Positions 25,877-34,702 are shown, counted from the stretch's first letter. The stretch is DNA of 64,000 bases from Xanthomonas chitinilytica (GCF_026107455.2 NZ_JAPCHY010000014.1:1-64000), one strand, 5' to 3'. Notes: generated by a model not told the origin, from the sequence alone. A program made the numbers and translations.

Positions 25877-27208
25877 CTAGCGGTGCTGCCGGAAGATCCA
25901 TTCGTGGATCGGTTCGATGCCGTAGGCGATACGCCAGGTATTGCGGTGCCCGCTGGCGCCGGCAGCCGACTGTCCCGGGGGAATGACGGTGCCCTTGGCG
26001 AAGGTCACGTAGTTGATCGGGCTGCCTTCGGCGTCGATCCGCTCGAAGGCGGCGCGGTATTGCCCGGCCGACCAGGTGCCGTCCCAGGTGGCGCGGCTGA
26101 TCCTGGCCCCTTCCTGCTCCAGCACCCCGGTAATGGCGTTCTGCCCGGGGAACGCCTTGTCGTCGTCCTGCGACACCAGGATCCACAGCTTCTGCCGGGC
26201 CAGCGGCTTCACCAGCGCCGGGTCCCACTGGCCGGCGACCAGGAAGGAAGCCGCGAAGAAACCGGGGTACCTGATGTCCATCGCGATCGACATCATGCAG
26301 CCACCGGACTGGCCGGTGGCATAGAGCCGGTTGCGGTCGATGCCGTACTGGTCGACCAACGCGTTCACCAGGTCGATGGTGGTGTCGAGCATGTTGCTGG
26401 TCTGCGAGTCGTCGTCGGCGATGATCTCCGCATACTGCGGCGCCAGTACGAAGGCCGGGCGCTTGGCCTGGTCCTGCGGGCTGGCCCAGACCACCGCTCC
26501 CAGCCCCTGGAACAAGGTGGCGAAGGGGTCGTCGCTGGTGGCGCCGGCATCGTGCATGAACAGCACCAGCGGATAGGACTGCTGCGGGTCGTGATCCTTC
26601 GGCACGAACAGGTTGTAGCGAAGCGTCCTGCCCGTCTCCGGGTCGTGGTATTCGAGTTGCCGGAAATCATCGACGACCAGGTTCTCGACCCCGCGCGTCT
26701 CCAGCGCGCGATCGCTGGCGGGGATGGTCTTTCCGGCAGCGGTCGTCACCGCGCCGGATTGGACCACCGTGGCCCGGGCCGGCCGGTAGCGGGTGTCGTA
26801 CGCCGGGATGTCGCCGGCCTTGCCCGGACCGCCCTTGCCGGCGGCAGACGGCTTCCCGTCCTGCGGCGGGACCTTCTCGGCGAGCAGGGCGTCCGCATCC
26901 TCGGGCGACAGGGTGACGATCACAAAGCGGCCTTCCGCCGCACGGTCGGCCGGCGCGGCCGAGGTGCTGGCGAAGGCCCCGGTGACGGTACGGCCCTCGA
27001 CCTGGAAGTTCGCGGCGCCCAGGTCCCCGCCCCTGACCGGCGCGTCGTATTCGATGGCGACCGCGGTCAGCCGGACGCCGTCGCCGAACACCTCGGTGAT
27101 GGCGGTAGCCTGCCTGGCCTGCGCCGTGTCGCTGCGTGCGCAGGCCGGGACGCCGACCGCGACCAGCATCCCGGCGCCCATGAGCAGGAAGTCCCGACGC
27201 GTCTGCAT
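25877..27208 (-). CDS. Tat-exported alpha/beta-hydrolase esterase with Ig-like N-domain
   Basis: The 443-residue precursor begins with a twin-arginine signal (TRRDFLLMG) and a possible lipobox-like VPAC. An N-terminal beta domain (about 35-180) resembles the Ig-like domain of EstA-type esterases. The hydrolase domain follows, with LVLFMHDAG, the nucleophile elbow GQSGG (about 302-306), LVSQDDDKAFPG for the acid and a C-terminal His in HEWIF. Relatives are secreted carboxylesterases or polyester depolymerases. AAGGAG is 7 nt before the ATG at 27208. The substrate is unknown. Confidence 0.82.
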   Translation of the reverse strand: MQTRRDFLLMGAGMLVAVGVPACARSDTAQARQATAITEVFGDGVRLTAVAIEYDAPVRGGDLGAANFQVEGRTVTGAFASTSAAPADRAAEGRFVIVTLSPEDADALLAEKVPPQDGKPSAAGKGGPGKAGDIPAYDTRYRPARATVVQSGAVTTAAGKTIPASDRALETRGVENLVVDDFRQLEYHDPETGRTLRYNLFVPKDHDPQQSYPLVLFMHDAGATSDDPFATLFQGLGAVVWASPQDQAKRPAFVLAPQYAEIIADDDSQTSNMLDTTIDLVNALVDQYGIDRNRLYATGQSGGCMMSIAMDIRYPGFFAASFLVAGQWDPALVKPLARQKLWILVSQDDDKAFPGQNAITGVLEQEGARISRATWDGTWSAGQYRAAFERIDAEGSPINYVTFAKGTVIPPGQSAAGASGHRNTWRIAYGIEPIHEWIFRQHR

Positions 27209-27412
27209 CCTCACTCTCCTTCGGCTCCCTGGAAGTTTGTCCATACCGGCCCGGGGCACGTCCGCCTGATCGCCGGACGCCACCGGCGTACCGCAATCCC
27301 CGCCGGCTTCGGACAGGCGATCGCACCTGCCGGGACAGACCTGCCGGGACAGGGACCACAACCCAGGGACGTTCCGGGCATGGACACTCTACGCCACAGC
27401 GACGACCTGGCC

Positions 27413-28531
27413 TCAACGCGGCGCCACATAGCCGCCGGGCACGCCGTGCGGCGACAGCACCAGCTGCCACAGCTGCGCGCGGCGGCTGCGGAAAGTGGCC
27501 ATCGACCCGGCCAGGTAGAAGCGCCACATGCGCCGGAAGCGCTCGTCGTAGCGCTGCGCATCCAGTTGCTCCCAGGCCGCCTCGACATTGCTCCGCCACG
27601 CCTGCAGGGTGCGGTCGTAGTCGCTGCCGAAGTTGTGCCAGTCCTCCAGCACGAACAGTCCTTCGCAGGCGGCGGCGATCTGCGCCGCCGACGGCAGCAT
27701 CGAGTTGGGGAAGATGTAGCGCGCGATCCACGGATCGGTGCGATGCCGCGACACGTTGCTGCCGATGGTGTGCAGCAGGAACAGGCCATCGTCGCGCAGG
27801 CAGCGCCGCGCCATCTCGAAGTAGCCGCGGTAGTTCTTGTCGCCGACGTGCTCGAACATCCCCACCGACAGGATCGCATCGAAGCGCTCGTCCACGTCGT
27901 GGTAGTCCTGTAACCGGATCTCCACCGGCAATCCCGCGCAAAGCCGGCGCGCATATTCGGCCTGCTCGCTCGAGATGGTGATGCCCACGCCTTCGACGCC
28001 GTGGCGCTCGGCGGCGAACTTCAGCGCCTCGCCCCAGCCGCAGCCGATGTCGAGCACGCGCTGGCCGGGCCGCAACCCGAGCTTGCGGCAGATCAGGTCG
28101 AGCTTGGCCTCCTGGGCGTCGTCCAGGTTGTCCGCGTGCCGCCAGTAGCCGCAGCTGTAGACCAGGCGCCGGCCCAGCATCGCCTGGTACAGGTCGTTGC
28201 CCAGGTCGTAGTGGCGCTTGCCGACCTCGTAGCTGCCGCTGCCGGCCTGCAGGTTGAACAACCTCGCCTTGAGCGCGTCGACCACCTCGCCCATGCCGTG
28301 CACGCGCTCGTCCAGCCGCGCCTGCATCAGCCGGAACAGGAACACGTCCAGCTCACGGGCATCCCAGCAGCCGTCCATGTAGCTTTCGCCCAGGCCCAGC
28401 GACCCTTGCGCCAGCACCCGGCCGTAGAAATGCGGGTCGTGGACGGCGATGTCCTGCGGCCGGTCGCCACCGATGGCGACGTCGGCTTCCTGCAGCAAGG
28501 CCGTCACGCGTCGTTGCAGTCCCACCTCCAC
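27413..28531 (-). CDS. cfa: Cyclopropane-fatty-acyl-phospholipid synthase
   Basis: The 372-residue SAM-dependent methyltransferase has the binding loop VLDIGCGWGEALKFA (about 144-158), the Cfa motifs HYDLGNDLY and YSCGYW near 105-130, and SVGMFEHVGDKNY. The enzyme adds a methylene bridge across the double bonds of membrane phospholipid acyl chains, usually at stationary phase or under acid stress. It starts with GTG, preceded 6 nt earlier by GGAGGAG. The start is 15 nt after the stop of the DUF3298 lipoprotein gene, so the two are likely an operon. Confidence 0.94.
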   Translation of the reverse strand: MEVGLQRRVTALLQEADVAIGGDRPQDIAVHDPHFYGRVLAQGSLGLGESYMDGCWDARELDVFLFRLMQARLDERVHGMGEVVDALKARLFNLQAGSGSYEVGKRHYDLGNDLYQAMLGRRLVYSCGYWRHADNLDDAQEAKLDLICRKLGLRPGQRVLDIGCGWGEALKFAAERHGVEGVGITISSEQAEYARRLCAGLPVEIRLQDYHDVDERFDAILSVGMFEHVGDKNYRGYFEMARRCLRDDGLFLLHTIGSNVSRHRTDPWIARYIFPNSMLPSAAQIAAACEGLFVLEDWHNFGSDYDRTLQAWRSNVEAAWEQLDAQRYDERFRRMWRFYLAGSMATFRSRRAQLWQLVLSPHGVPGGYVAPR

Positions 28532-28546
28532 CGCTCGCTCCTCCGT

Positions 28547-29371
28547 TTACTGGGTCGAGAACAGCTCCACGTAGTCCGGCGCCACGTGCGGCCGCAGCAG
28601 GCTGGCCGGCACGTCGACCGTCTGCGTGCCATCCGAATACGGCCCCACCTGGTAGGGCGGGAACACGAAGCGGATCGCGCTGATGCGCCCGTCGGCCCCG
28701 AGCAGCGGCTGGAACTGGGCGAAGTTCTCCGGTTCCGGCGCCGTGCCCTGGTCGATCATGCGGCCTTCGCTGCGCAGCGCCTCCCGGTCGGCGAGCGATT
28801 CCGGTTCCCCGGCCTGGAGACGGGCCGCGGCCGCGCTGTGCAGCTGCCGTGCGACGTACTGGCTGACCGCCTGCCAGCCTTCCGCCGACGGGATCAGCTG
28901 TTCGGCGCCGAGCAGCTGCTCGCGCTCGGGCAGCCAAACGAAACGCGCCACCAGCGGCGAGCCGTGGGCACCACCGGTATAGACGCTGCCATTGGCCGAG
29001 GCGGCCACCACCCTGGGGTTGTCCACCAGCAGTTCGAAGCTCAACGACAGCTCGTACGGTGCGCTGGGCTTGTCGTTACCCAGCAGTTCCACCGAATGCA
29101 GCAGCCCGGTCCGGGCGGCATCGGCATACTCCACCAGCTCGCGCGCCAGGCCGGGGTACTTGGCCGCCGCCGGCGGATAGCTGATGCCGAGCACGTAACG
29201 ATCGTTGGTCTCGATGACGTCGCGCAATTCGACGGCCGGCGCCGCGGTCTCCGCCTTCTGCGGCACCGGGGCAGGCGCCGCTGCCGGAGCGGGCGCCTCG
29301 GCTTCCTGCCTGCAGCCGGCGAGCGCCAGCAGCGCCACCGTCGTTACCACCCACATTCCCTGCCTGCGCAT
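28547..29371 (-). CDS. DUF3298/DUF4163 lipoprotein
   Basis: The 274-residue lipoprotein has the lipobox LLALAGC (Cys20). An Ala/Pro linker follows, then a DUF4163-like region and a C-terminal DUF3298 domain containing the repeated GGAHGS and FPPYQVGPYSDG motifs. The same fold occurs in RsiV and in the peptidoglycan deacetylase accessory domain PdaC. It is probably an envelope protein; its role is not known. AGGGAG lies 6 nt before the ATG. cfa follows within 15 nt. Confidence 0.85.
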   Translation of the reverse strand: MRRQGMWVVTTVALLALAGCRQEAEAPAPAAAPAPVPQKAETAAPAVELRDVIETNDRYVLGISYPPAAAKYPGLARELVEYADAARTGLLHSVELLGNDKPSAPYELSLSFELLVDNPRVVAASANGSVYTGGAHGSPLVARFVWLPEREQLLGAEQLIPSAEGWQAVSQYVARQLHSAAAARLQAGEPESLADREALRSEGRMIDQGTAPEPENFAQFQPLLGADGRISAIRFVFPPYQVGPYSDGTQTVDVPASLLRPHVAPDYVELFSTQ

Positions 29372-29405
29372 ATCGATCTCCCTGTTCCGCTACCGCCGTG
29401 GATGC

Positions 29406-29430
29406 CCGCGGAACGGTTGCGGTTCCGCGG
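29406..29430 (-). terminator. Hairpin downstream of the GNAT gene
   Basis: CCGCGGAAC, a 7-nt loop and its exact complement start 9 nt after the stop of the minus-strand acetyltransferase gene. There is no T-tract, so terminator function is only likely. Confidence 0.4.
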
Positions 29431-29438
29431 CTGACACG

Positions 29439-29726
29439 TTACTCCACCAGATCGGCATATTCACCATGGCGTCGCAGGAAGGCGGCCGCGTACGCGCACG
29501 CCGGCACCACCTTCAGGCCGTGCCCGCGGGCGTACTCCAGCGCCGCCGTGGTCAGCGCCCCGGCGACCCCGCGGCCACCGATGGCCTCGGGCACTTCGGT
29601 ATGGGTGATGGTCATGCGTCCCGGCTCGCGCCGGTATTCCAGGAACGCCTCGTGGCCGTCGACATGCGCGACGAAACGCTGCTGGCGGGCATCGTGCCCG
29701 ATGCTGGCCGGAGGAAACTGGGTCAT
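29439..29726 (-). CDS. Small GNAT-type N-acetyltransferase (YjdJ-like)
   Basis: The 95-residue protein is about half the size of a normal GNAT domain and matches the Acetyltransf_CG/YjdJ group. Visible are FLEYRREPGRMTITHTEVPE, the acetyl-CoA pyrophosphate loop GGRGVAG (about 51-57) and KVVPACAYAAAFLRRH. AGGAG is 7 nt before the ATG. The acceptor substrate is unknown. It is divergent from the sigma-54-promoted small gene. Confidence 0.86.
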   Translation of the reverse strand: MTQFPPASIGHDARQQRFVAHVDGHEAFLEYRREPGRMTITHTEVPEAIGGRGVAGALTTAALEYARGHGLKVVPACAYAAAFLRRHGEYADLVE

Positions 29727-29887
29727 GCGGAGACTCCTGCGGGAACGCTGCCATTGTGACCGCACGCGCGGCCGCCGCCACGTGAAGCCTGCCGACGGCA
29801 GCGGCGCAAGCCGACGCACAGCGTCACATTTGCCCCTAAAGCCCCCGGTTCCGTGGCCGATACCGGGAACGGACGACTGGAAAAAGT

Positions 29888-29903
29888 TGGCATGCGCTTT
29901 GCG
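29888..29903 (+). promoter_or_regulatory. Sigma-54 (RpoN) promoter
   Basis: TGGCATGCGCTTTGCG fits the RpoN consensus TGGCACG-N4-TTGCW, with the invariant GG (29889-29890) and GC (29901-29902) spaced exactly. Transcription would begin near 29914, about 35 nt before the ATG of the 64-residue protein at 29949. Confidence 0.75.
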
Positions 29904-29948
29904 TATCAACCTCCCGAGTCCATCGAGCCCACAGCCACGAGGCACACC

Positions 29949-30143
29949 ATGAACGACATCGACCACAGCCTTCCCGCCACCGACCACGACGCTTCCCTGC
30001 TGGAAGGCCTGTACCAGCTGGCGGTCAGCGGCAATACCGAAGGCTGGGAATTCGAACAGATCAACAGCGAGGTGTACGCCCGCCTGCAGGACACCTACGC
30101 CAGCGCGGAGATCGGCTCCGGCGCGCAGGCCTTCGCGGCCTGA
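29949..30143 (+). CDS. Small acidic protein of unknown function (sigma-54 dependent)
   Basis: The 64-residue soluble protein is rich in Asp, Glu and Ser and ends in a small Ala-rich tail (GSGAQAFAA). It has no signal peptide, transmembrane segment or cysteine, and I do not recognise a family. GAGG lies about 7 nt upstream of the ATG. An in-frame upstream ATG (29892) would overlap the sigma-54 promoter, so the shorter form is chosen. Its isolation and its near-perfect RpoN promoter suggest a regulated small protein, perhaps tied to motility, nitrogen or stress control. Confidence 0.7.
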   Translation: MNDIDHSLPATDHDASLLEGLYQLAVSGNTEGWEFEQINSEVYARLQDTYASAEIGSGAQAFAA

Positions 30144-30182
30144 TTCCTCGCACCGCGCCGCCACGGCGCGGGCAGGAACCCC

Positions 30183-30205
30183 GCGGCGGACGCAAGGTCC
30201 GCCGC
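30183..30205. terminator. Hairpin between convergent genes
   Basis: GCGGCGGAC, a 5-nt loop and its exact complement lie between the small sigma-54 gene and the rhomboid gene stop (30213). It is a plausible bidirectional terminator without a T-tract. Confidence 0.4.
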
Positions 30206-30212
30206 CCGGCAC

Positions 30213-30836
30213 TCAGAAGCCGAAGCGGGGATTCATCAGCTGCTGCAGGAAGATCTGCAGCACGCGCGGCTCCATCATCAGCATGAACAGCACGCCGAAC
30301 GCGGCGCCGGCCAGGTGTGCGCTGTGGTTGATGCGATCGCCGCCGCGGCGATCCATCCAGATGCTGTAGCCGACGTAGAACACGCCATACAGGATCGCCG
30401 GCGCCGGGATGAAGAACACCAGGATCAGCGACCACGGCGAGAGCAGGATGAAGGCGAACAGCACCGCCGACACCGCGCCGGACGCGCCCAGGCTGAGGTA
30501 GTTCGGGTTCTTCTGGTTCTTCAGGTAACTGGGCAGGATCGAGACCACCAGCGCCGCCAGGTAGAACACCGGATAGGTCCACAGGCTGCCGGTCACCTGC
30601 AGCATGATCCGCTCGATCAGCCGCCCGAAGAAGAACAGCGTGATCATGTTGAACAGCAGGTGGGCGAAGTCGGCGTGGATGAAGCCGTAGGTCACCAGCC
30701 GGTCGTACTGGCGATGGCGGTCGATCGCCGGCGGCCACAGGATCAGGCGGTCGGCCAGCTTGCGGTTGTTGAACGCCAGCCACGACACCAGGCCGGTGAC
30801 GGCGATCAGGATCAGGGTGATCGGTGCTTCCATCAT
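30213..30836 (-). CDS. Rhomboid family intramembrane serine protease
   Basis: The 207-residue protein has six transmembrane helices. The catalytic serine is in GASGA (about 118-122) and the histidine in NHSAHLAGAAFG (about 169-180). The HADFAHLLFNM motif in the second helix is also conserved. Rhomboids cut transmembrane substrates inside the inner membrane. It starts 5 nt after the stop of the POT transporter gene, so the two are probably co-transcribed. Two adjacent ATGs (30836, 30833) are possible. Confidence 0.92.
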   Translation of the reverse strand: MMEAPITLILIAVTGLVSWLAFNNRKLADRLILWPPAIDRHRQYDRLVTYGFIHADFAHLLFNMITLFFFGRLIERIMLQVTGSLWTYPVFYLAALVVSILPSYLKNQKNPNYLSLGASGAVSAVLFAFILLSPWSLILVFFIPAPAILYGVFYVGYSIWMDRRGGDRINHSAHLAGAAFGVLFMLMMEPRVLQIFLQQLMNPRFGF

Positions 30837-30841
30837 CGTCC

Positions 30842-32413
30842 TCAGGCCGCCGCGCGGTAGTTGTCGACCATCTTGTAGCGCCTGGCGTACAGGCCGAAGG
30901 CCAGCGCCGCGATGAACGCGAAGGCGGCGAAGAAGAACATCAGGAACGCCGCCTCGCTCAGCCCGGTACTGGCGATCCGGGTGGTCACCGTGTCATTGCG
31001 CACCGCCGCGTTGGACAGCAGCACCCACAGGTTGCCGATGGTGGTGGTCAGGTTCCAGAAGCTCATCACCACGCCCTTCATCGCCTGCGGCGCCTGGCTG
31101 TAGGCGAACTCCAGGCCGGTGGCCGAAACCAGCACCTCGCCGAAGGTCAGCAGCGCGTACGGCAGGATCTGCCAGGCGATGGACATCGCGTCGCCGCCGT
31201 CCATCATTACCTGGATGCCGCCCACCACCACCCAGGCCAGGCCGCTGAAGGCGATGCCGGCGGTCATCCGGCGCAGCGCGGTCGGCTCGAAGCCGAGCCG
31301 GCGCAGCAGCGGGTACAGCACCAGGTTGTTGAACGGGATCAGGATCATCACCAGCGCCGGGTTCAGCGCCTGCATCTGCGAGGCGGTGAACCAGTCGGGC
31401 ATGGTCATCTGCTGGCCCTGCAGCACCCAGGTCGAGGCCTTCTGGTCGAACAGCGAGAAGAACGGCGTGGTCAGCGCGAAGATCACCAGCACCCGCAGCA
31501 CCGAGCGCACGCCTTCCACCGCCTCGTCCGGATGCACGCTGCGCGCGCGTTCCAGCTGCCACCAGGTGCCGCCGCCGATGCCGGCCAGCACCAGCACCAG
31601 CGCGATGCACAGGCAGATCACGATGCCCAGGGTGCCGACCAGCGACAGCGAAGCGGCCGCCAGCACCACGCCCATGACCGCCATCGCCAGTCCCGGACGC
31701 CCCTGCCCCGGCGCGCGCGCCAGCAGCGCGGTGCGCACCACGTTGGCGAACGAATGCGGGTCCTTCGGCGGCAGCGGCACCAGCACGTATTTCTTGCGGC
31801 CCATCCAGAACACGAAGGTGGCGATGAACATCAGGATGCCGGGAATGCCGAACGCCCAGGCCGGGCCAAGGTTCTTCAGCGCCAGCGGGATCAGCAGCGA
31901 GGCGAACAGCGAACCGAAGTTGATGATCCAGTAGAACGCGTCGAACACGATCCTGGCCAGGTGCTTGTTCGACTGGTCGAACTGGTCGCCCATGAACGAG
32001 GCCACCAGCGGCTTGATGCCGCCGGCGCCCAGCGCGATCAGGCCCAGGCCGAGGAAGAAGCCGCCGCGGCTGTCCTCGAACAGCGCTAGGCAGGCATGGC
32101 CGGCGCAGTAGACCAGGCTGAACCAGAGGATGGTGTGGTACTTGCCGAAAAACCTGTCGGCCAGCCAGCCGCCGAGCAGCGGGAAGAAATACACGCCGAT
32201 CATGAAGCTGTGCATGATGTCCTTGGCCTCGCCGGCGCGGGCCGAGTCCGTGATCTCCTGCAGCAGCAGCGAGGTGATCAGGAACTGCACCAGGATGTTG
32301 CGCATCCCGTAGAAGCTGAAGCGCTCGCAGGCTTCGTTGCCGATGATGTAGGGAATCTGTCGGGGCATCCGTGCCTTGGGGGGGGCGTTTGCGGCCTCGG
32401 CGGTATTCGTCAT
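30842..32413 (-). CDS. POT-family proton-dependent oligopeptide transporter
   Basis: The 523-residue inner-membrane symporter has about 12-14 helices. Its first helix carries the POT proton-coupling signature as NEACERFSFYG (normally ExxERFxYYG), and GAGGIKPLVASFMGDQFDQ is the second family motif. It takes up di- and tripeptides driven by the proton gradient. AGGA lies 9 nt or more before the ATG at 32413; the codon just upstream is TTG. It is followed closely by the rhomboid gene. Confidence 0.93.
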   Translation of the reverse strand: MTNTAEAANAPPKARMPRQIPYIIGNEACERFSFYGMRNILVQFLITSLLLQEITDSARAGEAKDIMHSFMIGVYFFPLLGGWLADRFFGKYHTILWFSLVYCAGHACLALFEDSRGGFFLGLGLIALGAGGIKPLVASFMGDQFDQSNKHLARIVFDAFYWIINFGSLFASLLIPLALKNLGPAWAFGIPGILMFIATFVFWMGRKKYVLVPLPPKDPHSFANVVRTALLARAPGQGRPGLAMAVMGVVLAAASLSLVGTLGIVICLCIALVLVLAGIGGGTWWQLERARSVHPDEAVEGVRSVLRVLVIFALTTPFFSLFDQKASTWVLQGQQMTMPDWFTASQMQALNPALVMILIPFNNLVLYPLLRRLGFEPTALRRMTAGIAFSGLAWVVVGGIQVMMDGGDAMSIAWQILPYALLTFGEVLVSATGLEFAYSQAPQAMKGVVMSFWNLTTTIGNLWVLLSNAAVRNDTVTTRIASTGLSEAAFLMFFFAAFAFIAALAFGLYARRYKMVDNYRAAA

Positions 32414-32580
32414 CAACGGCGATCCTGTCGTGCAAAGGGTGCAAGACTACCGCATCGGGCCGCCCCGCCGCCCCTGTCGACAGTCCTGTGGCGATGCCGG
32501 CCTCCCGCAGGCGGGAGCGCATTGGCCGCCGGCCTCGGCTCGGCTACATTTCGCCTCGTCCTTTCCCGGAAACCGCACGG

Positions 32581-33726
32581 ATGCCCCGCCAGACCCGCCC
32601 GCTGCCGCTGGTGCTGTTGCTCGCCCTGTCCCTGCCCGGCTGCGACACTCCGCCGGCCCAGGCCATGGACACCGCCATCGACCCGGCCATGGAAGCGGCC
32701 GGGGCCGCCGCGCCGGCCATCGCAACGGCTCTCGACCGGGACACTGCCGCCACGCCGGTGGCGATGACCGCCGACGGCAGGTACCAGCCCCCCGCCGACG
32801 CGATGCCCGGGGACCCGGCCACCCGGCCGTTCGGGTTCTCCGCACGCCCGGCACCGGCGCCGCTCAACCAGTGCGGCTTCGAGCAGCTGATGGTTCCGGA
32901 CGGCACCCGGGTATACGCCGCCGGCGCCTATTCCGGCAGCAAGCTGCCATTCCAGATCGACGACAGCGGCCATCAGGCCACGCTGATGGAAGTGGCCGTC
33001 AACCAGCCGCAGGCGCCGGTGATCCTGATGCTGGGCGCCTACGAACCGACGGTATGGAGCATCGGCTGGAGTCGCGGCACTTCGCTGGTGGCGGTATTCG
33101 TCAGCGGCCATCACCGCCAGGTGGTCACCGGGCTTCCCGCCGGCGTGCCGCTGCTGGTCAGCAGCCGCGACAACCACGGCAGCTGTGGCTCGAACTACGT
33201 CAGCGAGGACAAGGCCGACCGCCTCAACCCGATGGCGCGGCGCCTGTTCGGGCAGCCGGTGGACATGCTCTACCCGGCCCGCAACGGCAAGGTGGTGGTC
33301 GGCGACGAACTGGCGCCGGGCACGGCCCTGCAGACCGACCGCGACGCGCCGGCGGTGGACAGCTTCCGGCTGCCGGACTCTCAACTGGCGGGACCGGCGG
33401 CGCTGGCCCACGCCGTGACCCAGGGCGTGCTGCGCCCGGCCACGCTGGCCGACGTGCAGGCCTGGAACCAGGCGATGGCCGCGCGTCGCGCACGCCAGGA
33501 CATCCCGCCGGTCGCCGGCGGCGCGCCACCGGCGCAGCAGGGCCTGCCGCACAATGGCTACGTCGTGCTCAAACCGTTCCGTTTTCCTGCCGGCCTGTTC
33601 GGCGCCAACTCGGCCACGTTCTACGTGCCCCGGGGCGTTGCCCGGCCGACCGGCAAAGGCGGCCACTCCACCGTCTACGACTTCAACACGCTCGACTGCA
33701 GCGGCACCGGCTGCGCCCGCGACTGA
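32581..33726 (+). CDS. Uncharacterised lipoprotein
   Basis: The 381-residue protein has a signal peptide and lipobox (LALSLPGC, Cys21), then a low-complexity Ala/Pro/Asp linker to about residue 95. A folded domain starts at NQCGFEQLMVPDGTRVYAAG with several conserved-looking Gly, Trp and Cys residues (CGS near 201). The C-terminal part includes RDIPPVAGG-type linker and PTGKGGHSTVYDF. I do not recognise a family. The ATG has no strong ribosome site. It precedes a degenerate EEP protein on the same strand. Confidence 0.7.
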   Translation: MPRQTRPLPLVLLLALSLPGCDTPPAQAMDTAIDPAMEAAGAAAPAIATALDRDTAATPVAMTADGRYQPPADAMPGDPATRPFGFSARPAPAPLNQCGFEQLMVPDGTRVYAAGAYSGSKLPFQIDDSGHQATLMEVAVNQPQAPVILMLGAYEPTVWSIGWSRGTSLVAVFVSGHHRQVVTGLPAGVPLLVSSRDNHGSCGSNYVSEDKADRLNPMARRLFGQPVDMLYPARNGKVVVGDELAPGTALQTDRDAPAVDSFRLPDSQLAGPAALAHAVTQGVLRPATLADVQAWNQAMAARRARQDIPPVAGGAPPAQQGLPHNGYVVLKPFRFPAGLFGANSATFYVPRGVARPTGKGGHSTVYDFNTLDCSGTGCARD

Positions 33727-33820
33727 GATGGCCCTCCGGGGCGGCGAAGCCGGCGGGGCGGGCGCCGGCGGCACGGCCATCCACGAACCCTAGACAGGAC
33801 GCATGGTTAGGATGACCGCC

Positions 33821-34636
33821 ATGCCCGCGACCAGAAGACACCCGATGCTGCGATGGGGATGGTTGACACTGCTGATACTGGCCGCATCCGCCGATGCCAT
33901 GCCCGTCGTGCCGGAAACGCGCGACACGGTGACCGTCGCCAGCCTGCGCCTGCCCGGCGAGGACCAGGGCTGGCCGGACCGGCGCGACCAGGTGCTGGCG
34001 CTGCTGCAGACATTGCAGCCGGACGTGATCGCGGTGCAGCAGGTGCTGCAGACGCCGGACCGGCTGAATCCCGCCTGCTGGCTGGCCAAGCGGCTGCGCT
34101 ACAGCTGCGACTTCGTCACCGCCGACCCTCCCAGCCACCCCAGCCGTCGCGGCAACGCCATGCTGACCCGGCTGCCGGTGCTGGAGGACGGCGTCACCCT
34201 GTTGCACCCGCCGGACGAATTCAGCGCCGCCGGCATGCTGCGCCTGCAGCTGGGCCAGGATGCGATCAACGTGTATTTCGCGCGCCTGCCGGGTGACGAC
34301 GCCCCGGCCCGGCGTCGCCACCAGGCCGGCGACCTGATGGCGTGGATCGCCGCCACCGCCGATGGCCTGCCCTCGCTGATCGCCGGCGACTTCGCCGCCG
34401 GCACCGCCGAGCTGGCGCTGCAGGCCCCGGGGTTCCGGCCGGCACTGGCGCCGCGCGATACCCGCGCGGCGCCGCGCGCACATGGACAGGACGTGCTGTA
34501 CCAGCACGACCGCTTCGCCGACGCCACGCTGCAGCCGGTGCAATTGCCGGACGACGACGGCAACACGCCGCTGCGGCTCGGGGTGCTGGTCTCCCTGCGC
34601 CTGCTGGCGGCCACCGCGCTGACGTCGGCACCGTGA
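33821..34636 (+). CDS. Exported endonuclease/exonuclease/phosphatase-fold protein, degenerate
   Basis: The 271-residue protein begins with a signal-like segment (LRWGWLTLLILAASADA). The EEP fold is recognisable in PDVIAVQQVLQ, RRGNAMLTRLP and LPSLIAGDFA, but the catalytic residues are not those of active members. The metal-binding Glu of LQEV is Gln, the Asn of GDFN is Ala, and the C-terminal SDH motif is missing. It may be an inactive binding protein. AGGA 8 nt upstream favours the ATG at 33821; an ATG at 33803 is also open. Confidence 0.7.
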   Translation: MPATRRHPMLRWGWLTLLILAASADAMPVVPETRDTVTVASLRLPGEDQGWPDRRDQVLALLQTLQPDVIAVQQVLQTPDRLNPACWLAKRLRYSCDFVTADPPSHPSRRGNAMLTRLPVLEDGVTLLHPPDEFSAAGMLRLQLGQDAINVYFARLPGDDAPARRRHQAGDLMAWIAATADGLPSLIAGDFAAGTAELALQAPGFRPALAPRDTRAAPRAHGQDVLYQHDRFADATLQPVQLPDDDGNTPLRLGVLVSLRLLAATALTSAP

Positions 34637-34649
34637 CCGCCGTGCACAA

Positions 34650-34680
34650 ACGAAAACGGCCGGGCATCGCTGCCCGGCCG
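34650..34680 (-). terminator. Intrinsic terminator of sodA
   Basis: CGGCCGGGCA, 4-nt loop, exact complement (34657-34680), followed on the minus strand by TTTTCGTTT. It starts 22 nt beyond the superoxide dismutase stop. Confidence 0.85.
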
Positions 34681-34702
34681 CTGCATCATCGCTGCTGGCG
34701 CA

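Noticed and set aside
27330..27356. Tandem repeat CCTGCCGGGACAG x2
   Set aside because: Only two short copies in GC-rich intergenic DNA upstream of the esterase; too little to call a functional repeat.
29439..29726. Acetyltransferase toxin of a GNAT-RHH toxin-antitoxin pair
   Set aside because: It matches the short YjdJ group rather than TacT-type toxins, and no ribbon-helix-helix gene lies beside it.
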